Assembly: GCF_024814375.1 (NCBI RefSeq)
Contig: NZ_JANUXX010000002.1
Span: forward strand, 62,001 to 126,000
DNA from: Streptococcus sciuri
GTDB lineage: Bacteria > Bacillota > Bacilli > Lactobacillales > Streptococcaceae
Direction: 5' to 3'
Length of the DNA stretch: 64,000 nt
Part shown: positions 50,020 to 61,830 of the stretch, in pieces
Layout of the letters: the number at the start of each line of letters is the position of its first letter
Numbering within the stretch: the stretch's first letter is position 1
The notes under the pieces: model-generated
Database searches by the model: none
Seen by the model: only the letters and a program-made list of their open reading frames with translations
What the model was told of the DNA's origin: nothing
Position numbers and translations under genes: made by a program

Positions 50020-50815
50020 ATGAATTTTTTAGGAAATATAAGACCAAACCAAGGACTAAAATGACAAAAATTGTCAGACTATCTTTTCGCTCCCATTTTA
50101 AAATGCGGTATTTACTACGTCCCTCTCCTCCCTGATACCCTCTAGCCTCCATAGCAAGGGCAAGAGCATCTGCACGCTTAAAACTTGATGCAAATAAAGG
50201 GATGAGAATTGGGAGGATTGTTTTGACTTTATGGAATAAATTCCCTTCGCCAAAGTCTACACCACGTGATCTTTGCGCATTCATAATACGTATAGTATCA
50301 TCCATGAGAGTCGGAACAAATCGTAAACTTAGTGACAACATCAAACCAATCTCATGCGCAGGAACTTTAAAACGAGTTAAGGGGTGTAACAAAGACTCAA
50401 CAGCATCTGATAGACTTAGAGGTGTTGTAGTGAGAGTCAGCAAGGTAGAATAAAAAACGATTAAAACAAAACGCATAAAAATTAGACATGCTTGGTTAAG
50501 ACCGTAAGAAGTAATCGTTATAATACCAAGGTGAAAAAGAGTTTCTCCACCACCTATAAAGAAAACTTGAAACAATGTTGTAAATAAAATAATTCCAACC
50601 ATGGGGCGCAATCCCCGTAAAAAAAAGGATAATTTCACTTGTGACAACAATATTGACACTAACGTAAAGATAACTAGAATTAAATTTGTTACAAGATTGT
50701 TTGCCCAAAATACAATCAAAATAAACAGAAACATTGCAATCAGCTTGCTTCTAGGATCTAGTCTATGAATCAGAGAGTTTCCTGGAATGTATCGCCCTAA
50801 AATCAGCTTATCCAT
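50018..50815 (-). CDS. ecfT: ECF transporter T component (EcfT)
   Basis: 265 aa with five to six helices and the two cytosolic coupling motifs [13 protein letters not shown] and [13 protein letters not shown] (Ala-Arg-Gly type). Group II ECF shared energising unit for vitamin and metal uptake. Overlaps ecfA2 by 13 bp. Confidence 0.96.
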   Translation of the reverse strand: MDKLILGRYIPGNSLIHRLDPRSKLIAMFLFILIVFWANNLVTNLILVIFTLVSILLSQVKLSFFLRGLRPMVGIILFTTLFQVFFIGGGETLFHLGIITITSYGLNQACLIFMRFVLIVFYSTLLTLTTTPLSLSDAVESLLHPLTRFKVPAHEIGLMLSLSLRFVPTLMDDTIRIMNAQRSRGVDFGEGNLFHKVKTILPILIPLFASSFKRADALALAMEARGYQGGEGRSKYRILKWERKDSLTIFVILVLGLVLYFLKNS

Positions 50816-51651
50816 GGAAGAACCTCCTTCGTGAATTCTTCTAGAGTAATAGGCAATCTATCTAATATCAATCCTTTTTTAACTAATTTTTGGCTGAATT
50901 TTGTGATTTTAGGAACACCAAGTTGCCTTTTTTCTAGAAAATCAACATTTTGAAATACCTCACAAGGAGTGCCTGATAAAAGAATTTTTCCAGCTTCAAG
51001 TGCATAAACCATGTCAGCATAGTTAGCAACATCATCCATCATATGCGTCACAAGAACAATTGTTTGTCCTTTTTGATGTAAATCATGAAAAAGACGCATG
51101 AGCTCTGATCTCCCTTTGGGATCAAGACCAGCGGTAGGTTCATCTAAAACTAACACATCAGGATTCATAGCCAATATACCAGCAATTGCTACTCGTCTCA
51201 TCTGTCCACCGGAAAGATCAAATGGATTTTTTTCATACAATTCTGGAGAAATACCAACTATCTCTAGCTTTTTACGAGCTAATTCCTCAGCTTTTTCTTT
51301 TGACACTCCAAAGTTTTGTGGTCCAAAAGAAACATCTTTTAGCACCGTCTCTTCAAACAATTGGCTTTCTGGAAATTGGAAAACAAGTCCTACTTTTTGA
51401 CGAACAGATTTAATGTCCTTATTTTTTGAAGTTGGAGTAATATGTACATTTCCAATGACAACCTCTCCTTCAGTGGGCAAATATAAGCCATTCAACAGTT
51501 GCATAAGCGTTGATTTACCAGAACCTGTGTGTCCAACTATAGCTGTATAACTCTTCTCCTTGATAACTAAGTTAATATCAAATAAAGCCTGTCTCTCAAA
51601 CGGTGTGTCGGCTTGATAAACATAACTTACATGTTTAAGAGAAAGCTCCAT
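50803..51651 (-). CDS. ecfA2: ECF transporter ATPase EcfA2
   Basis: 282 aa. Walker [13 protein letters not shown] near residue 40, signature [13 protein letters not shown] near 143, Walker [13 protein letters not shown] near 164. ATG at 51651 ([11 protein letters not shown]) is preferred. Overlaps ecfA1 by 25 bp. Confidence 0.96.
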   Translation of the reverse strand: MELSLKHVSYVYQADTPFERQALFDINLVIKEKSYTAIVGHTGSGKSTLMQLLNGLYLPTEGEVVIGNVHITPTSKNKDIKSVRQKVGLVFQFPESQLFEETVLKDVSFGPQNFGVSKEKAEELARKKLEIVGISPELYEKNPFDLSGGQMRRVAIAGILAMNPDVLVLDEPTAGLDPKGRSELMRLFHDLHQKGQTIVLVTHMMDDVANYADMVYALEAGKILLSGTPCEVFQNVDFLEKRQLGVPKITKFSQKLVKKGLILDRLPITLEEFTKEVLPWIS

Positions 51652-52463
51652 AGCCATTCCTCCAATTCATCTTCTGTCAAGTAGCTTTCCTCTATGGAAA
51701 TTCCTGAATCCTTCAAAGCTAATAAGACATTCGTTGTAAAAGGTTTGTCAAGTCCAATAGTTTCTAAATCGTGACGTGAAAACAATTCTCTAGGGGTCAT
51801 ATTAGATTCGATTTGACCTTCTTTTAGCACTAACACACGATCACTCCATGCAACCTCATCTAAATCATGAGTGATTGAAATAACGGTCATCTCATGTTTC
51901 TTACGAATTGCACGAATCACACGAATAAGCTCTAAACGCCCTTTTGGGTCTAACATACTTGTCGCTTCATCTAAAATGATAATTTTAGGTTGCATAGCAA
52001 TAGCTCCAGCAATTGCTACTCTCTGTTTTTGCCCTCCAGACAGACGAGAAGGCTCACTATTAGCGAAATCTTTCATACCAACGACAGATAAAGCTTTTGA
52101 CACACGATGGCGCATATCATCAAGTGAGACGCCCTTATTTTCTAGACCAAAAGCCACATCATCCTCAACTGTCGCCCCAACGAACTGATTATCTGGATTT
52201 TGAAAAACTATTCCTATCTTGTAACGAATATCCCAAACTGTCTTGTCGCTCATCAGTTGACCATCAATCTTGATAGAACCAGACTGGGCTACTAGTAAAC
52301 CGTCCAGCAGACGTACTAAGGTTGACTTTCCCGAACCATTATGTCCAACGATGGACAACCATTCTCCCTGTTTCACATGAAACGAAATATCTTTCAGAGT
52401 ATATTTCTCTTGCTGATCATCATAGCGAAAAGAAAGATTGTTCACTTCAATAATATCTGTCAT
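51627..52463 (-). CDS. ecfA1: ECF transporter ATPase EcfA1
   Basis: 278 aa. Walker [13 protein letters not shown] near residue 40, signature [13 protein letters not shown] near 143, Walker [13 protein letters not shown] near 164. Partner of EcfA2. Its ATG touches the pgsA stop (1-bp overlap). Confidence 0.96.
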   Translation of the reverse strand: MTDIIEVNNLSFRYDDQQEKYTLKDISFHVKQGEWLSIVGHNGSGKSTLVRLLDGLLVAQSGSIKIDGQLMSDKTVWDIRYKIGIVFQNPDNQFVGATVEDDVAFGLENKGVSLDDMRHRVSKALSVVGMKDFANSEPSRLSGGQKQRVAIAGAIAMQPKIIILDEATSMLDPKGRLELIRVIRAIRKKHEMTVISITHDLDEVAWSDRVLVLKEGQIESNMTPRELFSRHDLETIGLDKPFTTNVLLALKDSGISIEESYLTEDELEEWLWSFLLNM

Positions 52464-53002
52464 TATTTAAAAGTATCCTTAAACAAATAGCTCGCTCCTT
52501 TAAAATAATCATAGCCTGAATAAATAGTGAAAAAGAGCGCAATGTAGAGTAAAATTGTGCCAATTAGAGACAAGTGACATAACAAGAGGATAATAGACAA
52601 CATCTGTGTGGCTGTTTTCACCTTTCCTGGCATAGCTGCTGCTAGGACAGTGCCACCAGTTTCCACCAAAAGCAGACGTAATCCTGTCACCGCCAACTCT
52701 CTACAGATGATGACTGCTGCCACCCAAGATGGAACCATATCAAGTCCAACTAACATGATAAAAGCACTCATCACAAGCATCTTATCAGCTAGAGGATCTG
52801 CAAATTTTCCAAAATTTGTCACAACATGCCACTTGCGTGCTAAATAACCATCTAAATAATCCGTAAAACTAGCTATGGTAAAAACTAGAGCAGCAATTAT
52901 ATGCCATAAAAAGCTAGCCGAAAGTCCTGTTAATATCAAAAAAACAGGAATCATACAAATCCGTAGAATAGTCAATAAATTGGGGATATTTTCCTTTTTC
53001 AT
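52463..53002 (-). CDS. pgsA: CDP-diacylglycerol-glycerol-3-phosphate phosphatidyltransferase
   Basis: 179 aa, four to five helices. CDP-alcohol transferase motif DYLDGYLARKWHVVTNFGKFADPLADK (D-x2-DG-x2-AR-x8-G-x3-D-x3-D, near residues 49-75). Makes phosphatidylglycerophosphate. Preceded by rodZ by 10 bp. Confidence 0.96.
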   Translation of the reverse strand: MKKENIPNLLTILRICMIPVFLILTGLSASFLWHIIAALVFTIASFTDYLDGYLARKWHVVTNFGKFADPLADKMLVMSAFIMLVGLDMVPSWVAAVIICRELAVTGLRLLLVETGGTVLAAAMPGKVKTATQMLSIILLLCHLSLIGTILLYIALFFTIYSGYDYFKGASYLFKDTFK

Positions 53003-53012
53003 CTTATTTGAT

Positions 53013-53921
53013 TTACTCTCCTTCTGTTACATTAAAAGTTGCTGTATTTGCCGAACTAGTAATTGTAGTCATATCTAATTTCTGACCATTTATTGTGACT
53101 GTAACTGCCTCTGGATAACCAAAGACAAATTGTGAGGTAGTTGCAGCTTCATCTAGAACAGCCGTCACTGAGGGGTTTTGTGTCGTTAAAAGTACACCTT
53201 CACTAGACAAGTCCGTGTTGGACAAAGACACCCAACTTGGTGCTTCGCCTGATAAAGTGACTTCAATCGTAATAGGTCTTGTTGCTTGAGACAAGGTAAT
53301 AATCGTTGCACCATTAGCATCTTGGTTAACAGTTAATTGAGGTAGCTTAGTCGAACTAGCGATTGTTGATTTCGAAGAAGACTTTTGATGCCTAGTGACT
53401 GCTTGTTTACTTACTGGAAGTTGGCTAGACTGTCTCCACCATAGCCAAGCAAGAGCCGTACCAGTTAAGAAAATGAGCATTATTGATATTCCTACCAACC
53501 AACTTCTTATACTGTAGTAACGCTGCCTCCTAGAACGAGATAAAGGGATTGTCTTTGCTTCTTTATCCTTTATGGATTCACTGACAGGTTCTTGACTATT
53601 TTCAGGTCTTTTCTTTCCCTCTTCTCGTTCTAACGACAAAAAATCAACTGAATCATTAACGTTTAGTCTTGATATAGGGAGAGCCACTTCTTTAACAGAC
53701 AAATTGATATTAGCTTTTTTCTCCTCAGCTAGTGAAACCGCCTTAGCATAAGAACTAATATAGTGATCCAAATCTTCAACTGGAACCGCATCAAATTGGT
53801 TTAATTCTAATGCTAGTAAATAATGAAGAGGAATATTCGTTTCTTTTTCAATATCCTTTAAACTGAGATTCAATTTAATTCGTCGAGTTCTTAAACGATC
53901 GCCTAGTGTTCTTTCTTTCAT
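53013..53921 (-). CDS. rodZ: RodZ-like cell-shape protein
   Basis: 302 aa. N-terminal HTH domain (residues 1-65; LRTRRIKLNLSLKDIEKETNIPLHYLLALE), basic linker, single membrane helix (about 141-162: WLVGISIMLIFLTGTALAWLW), C-terminal extracytoplasmic DUF4115 (about 210-302). Start at 53921 (MKERTLGDRLRTRR); upstream ATG at 53972 lacks conservation. Begins the rodZ-pgsA-ecf unit. Confidence 0.9.
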   Translation of the reverse strand: MKERTLGDRLRTRRIKLNLSLKDIEKETNIPLHYLLALELNQFDAVPVEDLDHYISSYAKAVSLAEEKKANINLSVKEVALPISRLNVNDSVDFLSLEREEGKKRPENSQEPVSESIKDKEAKTIPLSRSRRQRYYSIRSWLVGISIMLIFLTGTALAWLWWRQSSQLPVSKQAVTRHQKSSSKSTIASSTKLPQLTVNQDANGATIITLSQATRPITIEVTLSGEAPSWVSLSNTDLSSEGVLLTTQNPSVTAVLDEAATTSQFVFGYPEAVTVTINGQKLDMTTITSSANTATFNVTEGE

Positions 53922-53987
53922 ATGGTTTCCTCTGCATGATTTTAGTCTCTTCATTATATCAGAAAATGTCAATTATTTCTTGATTAT

Positions 53988-54171
53988 TTACTTTGGAAGC
54001 ATAATAACCTCTGCTCTATCTGCTGTTTCAAAAAAAAATACAGACTTCTTTCAAAACATCTTCAAAAGTTAAATTTTCTGGAGAACTTAGCGGTGTCAAG
54101 AGTTTCTCCAAATAGCTAAATATAACGAGTCGCCTCGTTGACACATCATTTACTAATGATGTCAACAATTG
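53988..54171 (-). pseudogene. 3' remnant of an M16-family zinc protease gene (ymfH-like)
   Basis: Open in one frame from 54171 (FSYLEKLLTPLSSPENLTF) and, after a run of nine T's (A's at 54030-54038 on the plus strand) with a frameshift, in another as FFETADRAEVIMLPK to a stop at 53988. These segments look like the C-terminus of the second M16 peptidase that normally precedes rodZ in streptococci (ymfF-ymfH-rodZ-pgsA). Catalytic parts are missing; only this scar remains between rodZ and yaaA. Confidence 0.6.
54137..54166. repeat. Interrupted inverted repeat in the protease scar
   Basis: GTTGAC-ac-ATCATT pairs with AATGATGTCAAC around a 4-nt centre (TACT), with a 2-nt bulge; a small AACGAG/CTCGTT hairpin lies beside it. 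No T-run, so probably not a terminator. It may simply be coding sequence that happens to be palindromic. Confidence 0.5.
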
Positions 54172-54522
54172 TCAATATTTCCTCTAAAAATATCAACATT
54201 ATCTAATATTATAAAACAACAACTAGCTTAACACCTGAATTACATGATAACTACCTCACTACAAGAACTTACTTTAGTTTGTAAATGTGTTGTAAACTTA
54301 ATTTACTGCTGTAAAAATACCTTTTGACCTGCCTCCAAGCAATGCTTTAGAATATCTTCTTCCATATTGAAATCTAGTAGCTACTTCAAAACAAAAGATA
54401 ATACAGTTCATTTTATAGTCTTAAAAGACTTAAAAGGATTACTTACCTCTTCTATCCACCAAACATTTTGTTCTTTGACAGGTTATGGTATAATATTACC
54501 ATCAACACCCTGTGAGGAGCTT
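54172..54522. other. Gene-free stretch before yaaA
   Basis: About 350 bp with no gene I can support. It ends with an extended -10 promoter for yaaA (TGGTATAAT, 54487-54494). Probably part of the region left after loss of two M16 protease genes. Confidence 0.5.
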
Positions 54523-54879
54523 ATGAAATATACATTATTTGATGACCATATCACCCTACAATCACTGTTAAAAGACTTACGCATCATTCAAAGTGGAGGA
54601 GCTATCAAAAGTTTTTTACAAGATAATGTTGTACTGGTTAATAATGAGAAAGAAATGCGTCGCAGACGCAAATTACGACTTCTAGATACCGTCACTATTC
54701 CTGAATTAGAAACAACAATCACCATTACACAACCAAGCGACAGCGAAATCAAAGAAAGAAAAGAACTTCTTAGCGAAAAAGAAAGGGTCACAAAGATTGT
54801 TCGAAAAATAAATCAAGAAAGTAATTTCCAAAAAGTCCGAACCAACAAAAAACAAAAACCACGCTTTCCAGGAATGTAG
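54523..54879 (+). CDS. yaaA: S4-domain RNA-binding protein YaaA
   Basis: 118 aa. S4-like domain near the N-terminus (LDHITLQSLLKDLRIIQSGGAIKSFLQDNVVLVNNEKEMRRRRKLR), charged C-terminal tail. ATG at 54523 has GAGGAGC upstream; the earlier in-frame start at 54367 has none. Partner of recF by 3 bp; in Bacillus yaaA also sits directly before recF. Confidence 0.92.
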   Translation: MKYTLFDDHITLQSLLKDLRIIQSGGAIKSFLQDNVVLVNNEKEMRRRRKLRLLDTVTIPELETTITITQPSDSEIKERKELLSEKERVTKIVRKINQESNFQKVRTNKKQKPRFPGM

Positions 54880-54882
54880 GTT

Positions 54883-55989
54883 ATGTTTATAGAATCAATA
54901 ATTCTCCAAAATTACCGGAACTATAATAAACTAGAAGCCAACTTTTCTCCTACGCTTAATATTTTTATCGGAAAAAATGCTCAAGGAAAGACAAACTTCC
55001 TAGAAGCTATTTACTTTTTGGCACTTACAAGAAGTCACAGAACACGCTCAGATAAAGAACTGATACAATTTCAAAAAGAGTCTCTACATGTATCAGGTAC
55101 TTTGGTTCGTGCAAATAGTAAGGTACCACTTGATATTTATCTCTCCAAGAATGGGCGCATAACCAAGCTCAACCACTTGAAACAGGCAAAATTGTCCGAT
55201 TATGTTGGAAATATGACAGTTGTTTTATTTGCTCCCGAGGATTTGCAATTAGTCAAAGGTTCTCCTTCTTTGAGACGAAAATTTATTGATATCGATTTAG
55301 GGCAAATTAAACAACTTTATTTATCTGATTTAGCACAGTATAATCACATTCTCAAACAACGCAATAGCTACCTCAAAACTGCTGATAAGGTGAATAAGGA
55401 ATATCTCTTTGTACTCGATGAACAGCTAGTCCACTACGGTAGCCGTGTCATTAAACATCGTTATCACTTTATTCAAAATCTATCAAAAAAAGCTGATAAA
55501 CATCATTTTACGATTTCAAATGAACTAGAACACCTATCCATTAAATATCTTTCCTCTATTTCATTTACAACTACTGCCGAGATTGAAGAAAAATTCAAAA
55601 CACAATTACTAGCTGCTCAAAAGCGTGATATATTTAAAAAAAATACAGGTGTTGGTCCACATAGGGATAACTTAGCTTTTTATATCAATGATCTGGACGC
55701 CTCATTTAGTAGTCAAGGACAACAAAGAAGTCTCGTTCTTTCACTGAAACTAGCTGAAATTGACTTAATCAAAGTAGCAACCCATGAATCACCTATCTTG
55801 TTACTTGATGATGTGATGAGCGAACTTGACCAGACTCGACAAGAAAAACTCCTACAAGCTATAAGGGATAATAATGTCCAAACTTTTATGACTACAACCA
55901 ATATTAAACACTTTAAAGACTTACCACAAGGACTAAAATTATTTACTATTGACTCTGGAAATTTCCTTGATGAAAAAAATTATAATTGA
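54883..55989 (+). CDS. recF: DNA replication and repair protein RecF
   Basis: 368 aa. Walker [15 protein letters not shown] near residue 30, RecF/SMC hinge-type [18 protein letters not shown] near 271, and [11 protein letters not shown] near 306. Loads RecA at gaps. Near-origin location fits. Confidence 0.97.
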   Translation: MFIESIILQNYRNYNKLEANFSPTLNIFIGKNAQGKTNFLEAIYFLALTRSHRTRSDKELIQFQKESLHVSGTLVRANSKVPLDIYLSKNGRITKLNHLKQAKLSDYVGNMTVVLFAPEDLQLVKGSPSLRRKFIDIDLGQIKQLYLSDLAQYNHILKQRNSYLKTADKVNKEYLFVLDEQLVHYGSRVIKHRYHFIQNLSKKADKHHFTISNELEHLSIKYLSSISFTTTAEIEEKFKTQLLAAQKRDIFKKNTGVGPHRDNLAFYINDLDASFSSQGQQRSLVLSLKLAEIDLIKVATHESPILLLDDVMSELDQTRQEKLLQAIRDNNVQTFMTTTNIKHFKDLPQGLKLFTIDSGNFLDEKNYN

Positions 55990-56074
55990 TAGTTATATTT
56001 ACAATATATTTACGCATCAGATGCCTCCGCTGAAACTATCTCTCTAGTTTTTTTACACTTATATTGACAATAAT

Positions 56075-56100
56075 AAAAAAGAGATTGACACCTCTTTTTT
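56075..56100. terminator. Bidirectional terminator recF / guaB
   Basis: Perfect 9-bp stem (AAAAAAGAG / CTCTTTTTT) with an 8-nt loop between two converging genes. Confidence 0.8.
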
Positions 56101-56102
56101 TA

Positions 56103-57584
<1,482 letters not shown>

Positions 57585-57650
57585 TTACAGTTCCTCTTTT
57601 CTATTTTAGTAGCAAGACCTACAAGCCTTCTCCTAAAGGTTATTGTTATT

Positions 57651-57678
57651 ATCATATCACGCTAAAATCATTTGTCAA
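57651..57678 (-). promoter_or_regulatory. guaB promoter
   Basis: Minus strand -35 TTGACA (57673-57678), 16-bp spacer, -10 TATGAT (57651-57656). The leader has a short inverted motif (CCTTTAGGAGAAGG). No PurR box or G-box recognised. Confidence 0.7.
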
Positions 57679-57787
57679 CTACTTCTGTTTTATTTTTAAA
57701 AATGATAATTTTTTTCTATTACAGTCAGAAAATTTATAGAAATGAAAATTCTACCAACACAATTTGTTAGCAGAATGGTCAATATAT

Positions 57788-58810
57788 TTAGAAATAGTTG
57801 ATTCCCATAGCAGCTTTAACTTCTGAAAGTGTTTGACCAGCAACTTCACGCGCTACTTCACTTCCTTTTTCAAGCATATGGAATACTTCACCCATGTCTT
57901 TTGCATATTCTAAACGGCGTTTGCGAATTGGTGCCAATTCACGTTCAAGAATATCAAGTAAATAACGTTTTGTTTTAACATCACCAAGCCCTCCACGTTG
58001 ATAGTGTTCTTTCATGGCTGCAATGTCAGCTTGGTCTTCTTCACGTCCGAAAATATCAAGATAATGAAAAACCATATTTCCTTCAACTTGCCCTGGATCT
58101 TCAACACGAACATGATTAGGATCTGTGTACATGCTCATTACTTTTTTACGAACAGTATCAGCATCATCAGACAAATAAATACCATTTCCAAGAGACTTAG
58201 ACATTTTAGCATTACCATCTAATCCTGGTAAACGACCAGCTGCCTCATTTTTAGGAAAAATACCTTCTGGTTCAACCAAAACATCTGTTTTATAAGTGTG
58301 ATTGAAACTGCGAACAATTTCACGTGTTTGTTCAATCATTGGTTTTTGGTCATTTCCAACTGGCACATAATTCGCTTTAAAAGCTGTAATATCTGCGGAT
58401 TGAGAAATTGGATACACCAAAAATCCTGTTGGAATTGAACTTCCAAATCCCTTTTGCGCAATCTCTGTTTTTACAGTAGGATTACGTTCCAAACGTGCCA
58501 ATGACACCAAGTTCATGTAGTACATGGTTAATTCAGCTAATTCAGGGATTTGACTTTGAATGAAAATCGTAGATTTAGCTGGGTCGATTCCTGCTGATAA
58601 GTAGTCTAATGCAACATTTCCAACCGATTCTCTAATAATTTCAGATTCTTTAGCATGGTCTGTCAAAGCTTGTTGATCTGCCAAAAAAATAAACATATCG
58701 TACTTGCCTTCATTTTGCAATAATACACGATTTTTTAAACTGCCAACGTAGTGTCCTAAGTGCAACTTACCAGTTGGACGGTCACCTGTCAAAATCACTG
58801 GTTTTGTCAT
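57788..58810 (-). CDS. trpS: Tryptophanyl-tRNA synthetase
   Basis: 340 aa class I. HIGH block [13 protein letters not shown] near residue 12, KMSKS block [11 protein letters not shown] near 200. Controlled by the T-box leader that follows. Confidence 0.98.
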   Translation of the reverse strand: MTKPVILTGDRPTGKLHLGHYVGSLKNRVLLQNEGKYDMFIFLADQQALTDHAKESEIIRESVGNVALDYLSAGIDPAKSTIFIQSQIPELAELTMYYMNLVSLARLERNPTVKTEIAQKGFGSSIPTGFLVYPISQSADITAFKANYVPVGNDQKPMIEQTREIVRSFNHTYKTDVLVEPEGIFPKNEAAGRLPGLDGNAKMSKSLGNGIYLSDDADTVRKKVMSMYTDPNHVRVEDPGQVEGNMVFHYLDIFGREEDQADIAAMKEHYQRGGLGDVKTKRYLLDILERELAPIRKRRLEYAKDMGEVFHMLEKGSEVAREVAGQTLSEVKAAMGINYF

Positions 58811-58835
58811 AATTACTCCGTTCTTTTTATTAAAA

Positions 58836-59108
58836 AACTCGCACAGCTAGACTAACTATGCGAGGACGTTTCTACAACGCGGTACCACCTCAATTGAGTA
58901 GTAGTATTTACTACCCATCTCACTCTTCAAAGAATAAGCATACTAAGGAGTGCTAACCCTGAAACTTATGTATTTGTTTCACGTCAAACATCAGTCCAAA
59001 GTCATCTTGTAATTACTAACTTGCAGCACCGTTAACTCTCTATAAATTACTAGTGATAACCTATCTGAATAACGTCCTTATTTTATGTTATTTTCCATTA
59101 TTTGTCAA
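58836..59108 (-). promoter_or_regulatory. trpS T-box leader and promoter
   Basis: T-box core AGGTGGTACCGCG lies on the minus strand at 58878-58890. Downstream is a 9-bp terminator stem (CTCGCATAG / CTGTGCGAG) ending in T6; the antiterminator can form with the T-box. Stem I region shows the specifier UGG inside ACTTTGGACTGAT, matching Trp. Promoter -35 TTGACA (59103-59108), 17 bp, -10 TAAAAT (59080-59085). Uncharged tRNA-Trp should allow read-through. Confidence 0.92.
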
Positions 59109-59187
59109 GCTAGATAACTAGATAAGAACCTTGACGTCTTCTAAAGCTTTTGTGATAATAGAAGCAATAAGTGAGAAAGAAGATACA

Positions 59188-60060
59188 ATGATTAAAAAAT
59201 TTTTTGATTTCTTTTTGGTAACGATAGGGGCGCTGATTTCAGCTATCGGTTTTAACATTATGTTTTTACACAATCATATCGCCTCAGGGGGTGTTGGAGG
59301 GCTAGCAGTTAGCTTTGAAAAACTTTTTGATTGGACACCAGCAACTTTTGTCATGGCAAGTAATATCCCTCTTTTAATTCTCTGTTTTATTTTTTTAGGT
59401 AAAGATGTTTTTCTCAAGACCATTTATGGTTCACTGATTTATCCTATTTTTATCCAGATAACAGATAAGCTTCCCAATATCACTGATAACCATCTTTTGG
59501 CTGCTCTTTTTGGTGGGATAATTGTAGGGGCTGGACTTGGGCTTGTTTTTCTTGGTAACTCATCGACTGGAGGTACAGGCATTATCGTACAGATCCTTCA
59601 CAAATATACTCCTCTTCCCTTTGGAATTGTTTTAGTGCTCATTGATGGTATTGTGGTTGGTATTGGTTTTGTTGCTTTTGATGCCGATGCTGTAATGTAC
59701 TCTATTATCGCTCTTTTCACTATTTCCTATGTAGTAGAAATTATCAGTACTGGTTTTAATTCATCTAAGAATATTATGATTATCACAAAAGAAACAAAGA
59801 AAGTTCGAGATTATATCACAAATAACCTAGACCGAGGTGTTAGTCAATGGCCAATTATCGGAGGATTTACAGGTGGCACAAAAGAAATGCTGATGACAAC
59901 TGTCTCTAGTTTTGAGTTTCCGCGCTTGCAAAACGAAATTCTCAAATATGATGAAACAGCCTTTATTATTGCTATGCCTGCTAGCCAAGTGATGGGACGA
60001 GGTTTTAGTCTCACAAAACACTATAATAAAACAACAGATGACTTTCTGCCACCAATGTAG
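59188..60060 (+). CDS. YitT-family (DUF161/DUF2179) membrane protein, third paralogue
   Basis: 290 aa. About five helices with GGVGGLAVSFEKL and STGGTGIIVQILH motifs, then DUF2179 (KKVRDYITNNLDRGVSQW). ATG at 59188 with GAGAAAGAAGAT upstream. Divergent from trpS; not in the aspS-linked yitT pair. Confidence 0.9.
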   Translation: MIKKFFDFFLVTIGALISAIGFNIMFLHNHIASGGVGGLAVSFEKLFDWTPATFVMASNIPLLILCFIFLGKDVFLKTIYGSLIYPIFIQITDKLPNITDNHLLAALFGGIIVGAGLGLVFLGNSSTGGTGIIVQILHKYTPLPFGIVLVLIDGIVVGIGFVAFDADAVMYSIIALFTISYVVEIISTGFNSSKNIMIITKETKKVRDYITNNLDRGVSQWPIIGGFTGGTKEMLMTTVSSFEFPRLQNEILKYDETAFIIAMPASQVMGRGFSLTKHYNKTTDDFLPPM

Positions 60061-60135
60061 CTACAATGTAGTCCATTGAAAAATCAACGTTTTTTAGATA
60101 AAATGAAAAAATGACAATAAATGAGGTGAAAAAAT

Positions 60136-61758
60136 TTGCTAACAGTTTCTGACGTATCACTACGCTTTGGTGATCGAAAATTATTTGATGATGTTAATAT
60201 TAACTTTGCAGCAGGTAATACTTATGGATTAATTGGTGCCAATGGGGCAGGAAAATCTACTTTTTTAAAAATATTATCTGGAGATATTGAACCAACGACA
60301 GGTCATATTTCTCTTGGAGTAGACGAACGATTGTCCGTCCTTCGCCAGAACCACTTTGATTACGAGGACGATCGTGCTATCGATGTCGTTATCATGGGAA
60401 ATGAACATCTTTACAGTATTATGAAAGAAAAAGATGCCATTTACATGAAAGAGAATTTCTCCGATGAGGATGGAGTGCGTGCAGCTGAGCTTGAGAGTGA
60501 ATTTGCCGAATTAGGTGGCTGGGAAGCTGAGAGTGAAGCCTCTCAACTTCTCCAAAACCTCAATATTCCTGAAGAACTCCACTACCAAAATATGAGTGAA
60601 TTGACCAATAGCGATAAGGTGAAGGTTCTCTTAGCCAAAGCCCTCTTTGGTAAACCTGATGTTCTTCTTCTTGATGAGCCAACTAACGGTCTTGACATCC
60701 AATCTATCACTTGGCTAGAGGACTTCCTCATTGATTTTGACAATACTGTCATCGTTGTATCCCACGACCGCCACTTCTTGAACAAGGTTTGCACTCACAT
60801 GGCTGACCTTGACTTTGGAAAAATCAAACTCTATGTCGGAAATTACGATTTCTGGAAAGAATCTAGCGAACTGGCTGCCAAACTTCAAGCAGATCGTAAT
60901 GCCAAAGCAGAGGAAAAAATTAAGCAACTCCAAGAATTTGTTGCCCGCTTCTCAGCTAATGCCTCAAAATCAAGACAAGCTACTTCTCGTAAAAAAATGT
61001 TAGATAAAATTGAACTAGAAGAAATCGTACCTTCCAGCCGAAAGTATCCTTTCATCAATTTCAAGGCAGAACGGGAAATTGGAAACGACCTACTGACCGT
61101 TGAAAACCTCTCTGTGACTGTCGAGGGTGAAAAGATTTTGGATAATATCAGCTTTATTCTACGTCCAGGTGATAAAACGGCCTTTATCGGTCAAAATGAC
61201 CTCCAGACTACAGCTCTAATTCGAGCAATTATGGGCGATATTGACTATAAAGGAACAGTTAAGTGGGGCGTGACAACCAGTCGTTCTTACTTACCAAAAG
61301 ACAATAGCCATGATTTTGCTACAGATGAATCTGTTATTGAATGGTTACGTCAATTTGCAAGTAAAGAGGAAGATGACGACACCTTTCTTCGTGGTTTCCT
61401 CGGTCGCATGCTCTTTTCAGGAGATGAAGTTAACAAAGCTGTAAACGTCCTCTCTGGGGGAGAAAAAGTACGTGTCATGCTTTCCAAACTCATGCTTCTC
61501 AAATCAAATGTTCTTATTCTTGACGATCCAACAAATCACTTAGATTTAGAATCTATCTCTAGTCTAAACGATGGCCTTAAGGACTTTAAAGAATCTATTA
61601 TCTTTGCTAGCCATGACCACGAGTTTATTCAAACTCTTGCCAATCACATCATTGTCATCTCAAAAAATGGTGTTATTGACCGTATTGATGAGACTTACGA
61701 TGATTTTTTGGACAATGCAGAAGTTCAAGCTAAAGTAGCAGAACTTTGGAAATCTTAG
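60136..61758 (+). CDS. ABC-F family ATPase (YkpA/AbcF2-like)
   Basis: 540 aa, two ABC domains joined by a linker (about residues 240-300). First domain Walker A GANGAGKSTFLK, Walker B PDVLLLDEPTNGLD; the second has a degenerate Walker A (IGQNDLQTTALI) and signature LSGGEKVRVMLSK. No membrane helices: a ribosome-associated ABC-F protein. TTG start preceded by GAGGTG. In the first domain the signature is altered (MSELTNSDKVKV). Confidence 0.9.
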   Translation: MLTVSDVSLRFGDRKLFDDVNINFAAGNTYGLIGANGAGKSTFLKILSGDIEPTTGHISLGVDERLSVLRQNHFDYEDDRAIDVVIMGNEHLYSIMKEKDAIYMKENFSDEDGVRAAELESEFAELGGWEAESEASQLLQNLNIPEELHYQNMSELTNSDKVKVLLAKALFGKPDVLLLDEPTNGLDIQSITWLEDFLIDFDNTVIVVSHDRHFLNKVCTHMADLDFGKIKLYVGNYDFWKESSELAAKLQADRNAKAEEKIKQLQEFVARFSANASKSRQATSRKKMLDKIELEEIVPSSRKYPFINFKAEREIGNDLLTVENLSVTVEGEKILDNISFILRPGDKTAFIGQNDLQTTALIRAIMGDIDYKGTVKWGVTTSRSYLPKDNSHDFATDESVIEWLRQFASKEEDDDTFLRGFLGRMLFSGDEVNKAVNVLSGGEKVRVMLSKLMLLKSNVLILDDPTNHLDLESISSLNDGLKDFKESIIFASHDHEFIQTLANHIIVISKNGVIDRIDETYDDFLDNAEVQAKVAELWKS

Positions 61759-61770
61759 TAAACATTCAAC

Positions 61771-61799
61771 AAGTCTGAAGCACTATAGGCTTCAGACTT
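61771..61799 (+). terminator. Hairpin after ABC-F gene
   Basis: Perfect 11-bp stem (AAGTCTGAAGC / GCTTCAGACTT), 7-nt loop, only a weak T-rich tail. Possible terminator or processing stem before the YfhO gene. Confidence 0.5.
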
Positions 61800-61830
61800 A
61801 CCTATTTATCGCCCTAGATAAGGAGTGACT

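Noticed and set aside
54301..54365. 20-codon frame MEEDILKHCLEAG on the minus strand, possibly the N-terminus of the lost protease
   Set aside because: No ribosome site, too short, and no clear match to the family start.
54300..54522. DnaA boxes or origin elements near yaaA-recF
   Set aside because: No cluster of TTATCCACA-type boxes; only a partial match. Origin is likely outside the window.
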